Shown here: one piece after another, positions 60,619 through 64,000 of the stretch
How positions within the stretch are numbered: position 1 is the first letter of the stretch
Layout: every line of letters begins with the position of its first letter
From: Oceanicola sp.
Lineage (GTDB): Bacteria > Pseudomonadota > Alphaproteobacteria > Rhodobacterales > Rhodobacteraceae
Direction: 5' to 3'
Assembly (NCBI GenBank): GCA_022447275.1
Contig: JAKVBK010000003.1
Location: forward strand, 1-64,000
Length of the DNA stretch: 64,000 bases
Translations under genes and position numbers: made by a program
The notes under the pieces: model-generated
Told to the model about the DNA's origin: nothing
What the model saw: only the letters and a program-made list of their open reading frames with translations
Database searches by the model: none

Positions 60619-63516
60619 ATGTTGAGGAAAAAGACCAACGGGGTTGCGAGACGCCCCCAGCGGACAAGTATCCTGTCTGACATGGCCAATGCCTCGGTCG
60701 ATCGTCGTGCGTTCCTGCGCGGCTCCGGGCTGGCCATCGGCGGCCTTGCCGCCATCGCCGCCACAGGCGGCACGGTCCAAAAGGCGCAAGCCGCAGCCGG
60801 TATCGGCGGCAAGGTGGACCTGAAAAAAACTGTCTGCACACATTGCTCTGTCGGATGTACCGTCGTTGCCGAAGTGTCGGATGGTGTCTGGGTTGGGCAA
60901 GAGCCCGGCTGGGACAGCCCGTTCAACCTCGGTGCACATTGCGCCAAGGGTGCGGCCGTGCGTGAAAACGCCCACGGCGAGCGGCGTCTCAAGTACCCCA
61001 TGAAGAAAGAGAACGGCGAGTGGAAGCGCATCAGCTGGGAACAGGCGATCAACGAGATCGGCGACGGCATGATGAACATCCGCGAAGAAAGTGGCCCGGA
61101 CAGTGTCTATTGGTTGGGCTCCGCCAAGCATAACAACGAGCAGGCCTACCTGTTCCGCAAGTTTGCTGCCTACTGGGGCACGAACAACGTGGATCACCAG
61201 GCCCGTATCTGTCACTCCACCACGGTTGCCGGTGTTGCCAACACCTGGGGCTACGGTGCGATGACGAACTCGTACAACGACATCCACAACTCCAAGGCCA
61301 TCTTCATCATTGGCGGCAACCCTGCCGAAGCCCACCCGGTTTCGCTGCTGCATGTGCTGAAGGCCAAGGAGCAGAACAACGCTCCGCTGATCGTCTGCGA
61401 TCCGCGCTTTACCCGCACCGCCGCCCATGCGGATGAATATGTGCGGTTCCGTCCGGGTTCGGACGTTGCGTTGATCTGGGGCATCCTGTGGCACATTTTC
61501 GAGAACGGTTGGGAGGACAAAGAGTTCATCCGCACCCGCGTCTGGGGAATGGACCAGATCAAGGAAGAGGTTGCCAGATGGACGCCTGAAGAGGTCGAGC
61601 GTGTCACCGGCACACCGGGCTCTCAGCTCAAGCGCGTTGCGCGCACCATGGCCAACAACCGTCCCGGTACGGTGATTTGGTGCATGGGTGGCACGCAGCA
61701 CACCAACGGCAACAACAACACCCGTGCATACTGTGTGCTCCAGCTCGCGCTGGGCAACATGGGCACCACGGGCGGTGGCACCAACATCTTCCGCGGCCAC
61801 GACAACGTGCAGGGCGCAACCGATCTCGGTGTTCTGTCCCACACGCTGCCGGGCTACTACGGTCTGTCCAAGGGCGCCTGGGCGCATTGGGGCCGTGTCT
61901 GGGGCGAGGATGCCGATTGGCTCAATGGCCAGTTCGCGAAAACCACCGGTGCCGATGGCAAGGAGAAGTCGCTGCAGAACCTCACCGGTATTCCGGTGTC
62001 GCGCTGGATCGACGGCATCCTCGAGGAGAAGGACAACATGGACCAGCCGGACAATGTCCGCGCCATGGTGCTGTGGGGTCACGCTCCGAACTCTCAGACC
62101 CGTATGGTTGAGATGAAGAAGGCGATGGAGATGCTCGACATGCTTGTCGTCATCGATCCCTTCCCCACCGTCTCCGCCGTTCTGCATGACCGTGAAGACG
62201 GTGTGTACCTGCTGCCGGCCTCGACCCAGTTCGAGACCTATGGTTCGGTCACCGCGTCCAACCGGTCGATCCAGTGGCGCGAGCAGGTCATCGATCCGCT
62301 CTTCGAGTCCAAGCCCGATCACGAGATCATCGGCCTGTTCTCCAAGAAGTTCGGCTTCCATGACAGGATCTTCCGCAACATCTCGATCGAGGAGGATGGG
62401 ATCACTCCAAACATCGAGGACACGCTGCGCGAGATCAACTCGGGCATGTGGACGATCGGGTATACCGGCCAGTCGCCGGAGCGCCTGAAGCTGCATATGG
62501 CAAACCAGCACACCTTCGACCGGACCACGCTGCAAGCTGTGGGTGGGCCCGCCGATGGGGATTTCTACGGTCTGCCATGGCCCTCATGGGGCACGGCCGA
62601 AATGGGCCACCCCGGCACACCAAACCTCTATGACATGTCCAAGCCTGTGGCAGAAGGTGGCCTGACATTCCGTGCGCGCTTCGGCGTCGAGCGGGATGGC
62701 GACAACCTGCTCGCTGATGGCGTGGCCTCTGTAGGGTCCGAAATCCAGGATGGATATCCGGAATTCACCATGCAGATGCTGATGGATCTGGGCTGGGATG
62801 GTGATCTGACAGACGAAGAGCGCGCTGCGATCGACGCTGTTGCCGGGCCCAAGACCAACTGGAAGACCGACCTTTCCGGCGGCATCCAGCGGGTTGCGAT
62901 CAAGCATGGCTGCGCGCCCTTCGGGAACGCAAAAGCCCGTGCTGTTGTGTGGACATTCCCGGATCCGGTGCCGCTGCACCGCGAGCCGCTCTACACAAAC
63001 CGTCGCGATCTGGTTGCGGACTATCCCACCTACGAAGACCGCAAGTTCTACCGTCTGCCGACGATGTACGCGTCGATCCAGAAGCAGGACTTCTCGAAGG
63101 ACTACCCGATCATCCTCACCTCCGGCCGCTTGGTCGAATATGAGGGCGGCGGCGACGAGACGCGGTCTAACCCATGGCTGGCTGAACTTCAGCAAGACAT
63201 GTTCGTCGAGATTCACCCACGTGACGCCAATAACCTTGGTGTGCGGGATGGCGCTCAGGTCTGGGTCGAAGGCCCGGAAGGCGGCAAGGTCAAGGTCATG
63301 GCAATGGTGACAGAGCGGGTCGGAGAAGGCGTTGCCTTCATGCCGTTCCACTTTGGTGGCCACTATCAGGGTGAGGACCTTCGGTCCAAGTACCCGGATG
63401 GGGCAGATCCCTATGTTCTGGGTGAATCCACCAACACCGCGCAGACCTACGGGTACGACTCCGTGACTCAGATGCAGGAGACGAAAGCGACTCTCTGCAA
63501 GATCATGCCAGCGTAA
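60619..63516 (+). CDS. fdhA: Formate dehydrogenase catalytic subunit (Cys type)
   Basis: Molybdenum/tungsten-bis-MGD enzyme oxidising formate in the periplasm, 965 residues. The twin-arginine signal is at 29-38 (RRAFLRGSG) followed by a hydrophobic stretch to about 58. The N-terminal [4Fe-4S] cluster uses Cys73, Cys76, Cys80 and Cys108. The active-site residue is Cys198 (QARICHSTT), where other enzymes have selenocysteine. The C-terminal cofactor-binding domain is near 880-965 ('EIHPRDANNLGVRDGAQVWV'). A GGGAGAGAG site precedes the ATG. Next is the Fe-S subunit. Confidence 0.95.
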   Translation: MLRKKTNGVARRPQRTSILSDMANASVDRRAFLRGSGLAIGGLAAIAATGGTVQKAQAAAGIGGKVDLKKTVCTHCSVGCTVVAEVSDGVWVGQEPGWDSPFNLGAHCAKGAAVRENAHGERRLKYPMKKENGEWKRISWEQAINEIGDGMMNIREESGPDSVYWLGSAKHNNEQAYLFRKFAAYWGTNNVDHQARICHSTTVAGVANTWGYGAMTNSYNDIHNSKAIFIIGGNPAEAHPVSLLHVLKAKEQNNAPLIVCDPRFTRTAAHADEYVRFRPGSDVALIWGILWHIFENGWEDKEFIRTRVWGMDQIKEEVARWTPEEVERVTGTPGSQLKRVARTMANNRPGTVIWCMGGTQHTNGNNNTRAYCVLQLALGNMGTTGGGTNIFRGHDNVQGATDLGVLSHTLPGYYGLSKGAWAHWGRVWGEDADWLNGQFAKTTGADGKEKSLQNLTGIPVSRWIDGILEEKDNMDQPDNVRAMVLWGHAPNSQTRMVEMKKAMEMLDMLVVIDPFPTVSAVLHDREDGVYLLPASTQFETYGSVTASNRSIQWREQVIDPLFESKPDHEIIGLFSKKFGFHDRIFRNISIEEDGITPNIEDTLREINSGMWTIGYTGQSPERLKLHMANQHTFDRTTLQAVGGPADGDFYGLPWPSWGTAEMGHPGTPNLYDMSKPVAEGGLTFRARFGVERDGDNLLADGVASVGSEIQDGYPEFTMQMLMDLGWDGDLTDEERAAIDAVAGPKTNWKTDLSGGIQRVAIKHGCAPFGNAKARAVVWTFPDPVPLHREPLYTNRRDLVADYPTYEDRKFYRLPTMYASIQKQDFSKDYPIILTSGRLVEYEGGGDETRSNPWLAELQQDMFVEIHPRDANNLGVRDGAQVWVEGPEGGKVKVMAMVTERVGEGVAFMPFHFGGHYQGEDLRSKYPDGADPYVLGESTNTAQTYGYDSVTQMQETKATLCKIMPA

Positions 63517-63531
63517 GGAGGAGAACGAACA

Positions 63532-64000
63532 ATGGCTGCTAGAGCTAAGTTCCTGTGTGACGCCGAGCGCTGCATCGAATGCAACGCCTGTGTCACGGCC
63601 TGTAAGAACGAGCACGAGGTGCCTTGGGGCATCAACCGTCGTCGCGTGGTGACCATCCAGGATGGTAAGCCGGGCGAGCGCTCGATCTCCGTGGCCTGCA
63701 TGCACTGTTCAGACGCGCCCTGTATGGCCGTCTGCCCGGTGGACTGCTTCTACCAAAACGAGGAAGGGGTGGTTCTCCACTCCAAGGACCTCTGCATTGG
63801 TTGTGGCTACTGCTTCTATGCGTGCCCCTTTGGCGCGCCGCAGTACCCGCAGGCTGGCAACTTCGGATCCCGTGGCAAGATGGACAAATGTACCTTCTGT
63901 GCCGGTGGTCCCGAAGAAACCCACTCCACCGAAGAGTTCGCCAAGTACGGGCGCAACCGGATCGCGGAAGGCAAGCTGCCGATCTGCGCCGAGATGTGCT
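63532..64000 (+). CDS. fdhB: Formate dehydrogenase Fe-S subunit, truncated by the window edge
   Basis: The first 156 codons are in the window and the gene runs off the right edge. The sequence shows the four-cluster ferredoxin pattern of FdhB/HybA/NrfC-type subunits: Cys14/17/20/24, then Cys56/59/64/68, Cys88/91/94/98, and Cys120/123 with further pairs. No signal peptide is seen, so it is probably exported together with FdhA. AAGGAGGAG precedes the ATG at 63532. The subunit passes electrons from FdhA to a membrane cytochrome b, probably encoded further right. Confidence 0.93.
   Translation, partial: MAARAKFLCDAERCIECNACVTACKNEHEVPWGINRRRVVTIQDGKPGERSISVACMHCSDAPCMAVCPVDCFYQNEEGVVLHSKDLCIGCGYCFYACPFGAPQYPQAGNFGSRGKMDKCTFCAGGPEETHSTEEFAKYGRNRIAEGKLPICAEMC

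Noticed and set aside
59872-62535. Minus-strand open frame of 887 codons over fdhA and the TorD gene
   Set aside because: It covers the opposite strand of three genes with recognised families and shows no coherent domain. Such long antisense frames are common at high GC.

Overview
The window looks like a piece of a Rhodobacteraceae (Roseobacter/Rhodobacter-type) alphaproteobacterial chromosome. The base composition is GC-rich and genes are tightly packed with many ATGA or TGATG overlaps. Several gene orders are, from general knowledge, familiar in that family: a DUF2948 gene after murA, several def genes followed by fmt, gltD then a secreted protein then gltB, and DUF3305/DUF3306/TorD ahead of a TAT-exported formate dehydrogenase. 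I found no rRNA, tRNA, CRISPR array, insertion sequence or prophage.

Layout. 1-4 kb (minus strand): a tiny basic protein, murA and a DUF2948 gene, preceded by a cobalt-type nitrile hydratase operon (alpha, beta, accessory). 4-9.6 kb: a GMC oxidoreductase divergent from the nitrile hydratase, then the zinc uptake locus (znuA divergent from zur-znuC-znuB around a 17-bp Zur-type palindrome) and a TSUP permease. 9.6-19.5 kb: a cytoplasmic sulfite-oxidase-like enzyme, uppP, glutamate synthase (gltD, gltB) with a secreted unknown between them, and mtgA. 19.5-25.1 kb: a glutathione transferase, queG, a kinase/class-III PLP-enzyme pair coupled to arfB, and a queuosine-precursor transporter. Between arfB and that transporter lies a small stand-alone transcription unit with an extreme Shine-Dalgarno sequence and an 18-codon Arg-rich ORF. 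25-38 kb: a phytase-like esterase-domain protein, mepA, an MFS carrier, a thiolase, a hybrid histidine kinase, a VOC protein, yaaA, recQ, yggT, a thioesterase and a PatB-type C-S lyase. 38.5-45.9 kb: three tandem peptide deformylase genes (the third visibly degenerate) and fmt; a pyrB operon carrying two unknown genes and a dihydroorotase homologue without its metal ligands; a family-4-like uracil-DNA glycosylase; and moaB. 46-52.7 kb: an RND efflux pair, a DsbD-alpha-like secreted protein and yqgE.

52.8-64 kb is one functional region around a molybdenum- or tungsten-dependent formate dehydrogenase. The catalytic subunit, the start of the Fe-S subunit, a TAT-targeted small protein, a TorD-type chaperone and DUF3305/DUF3306 proteins run rightward. 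Facing them are a 649-residue poly-[4Fe-4S] protein, an unusual protein joining a piece resembling a tungstate/molybdate-binding protein to a c-type haem motif, and a tight four-gene operon: DUF6494-like protein, Mrp-type Fe-S carrier ATPase, a biotin/lipoate-ligase-like protein lacking the usual catalytic motifs, and a DUF6505-like protein. I infer that these build, load or connect the enzyme. This cluster is the best candidate in the window for an incompletely described system.

All family names rest on motif recognition by eye. No database search was run.
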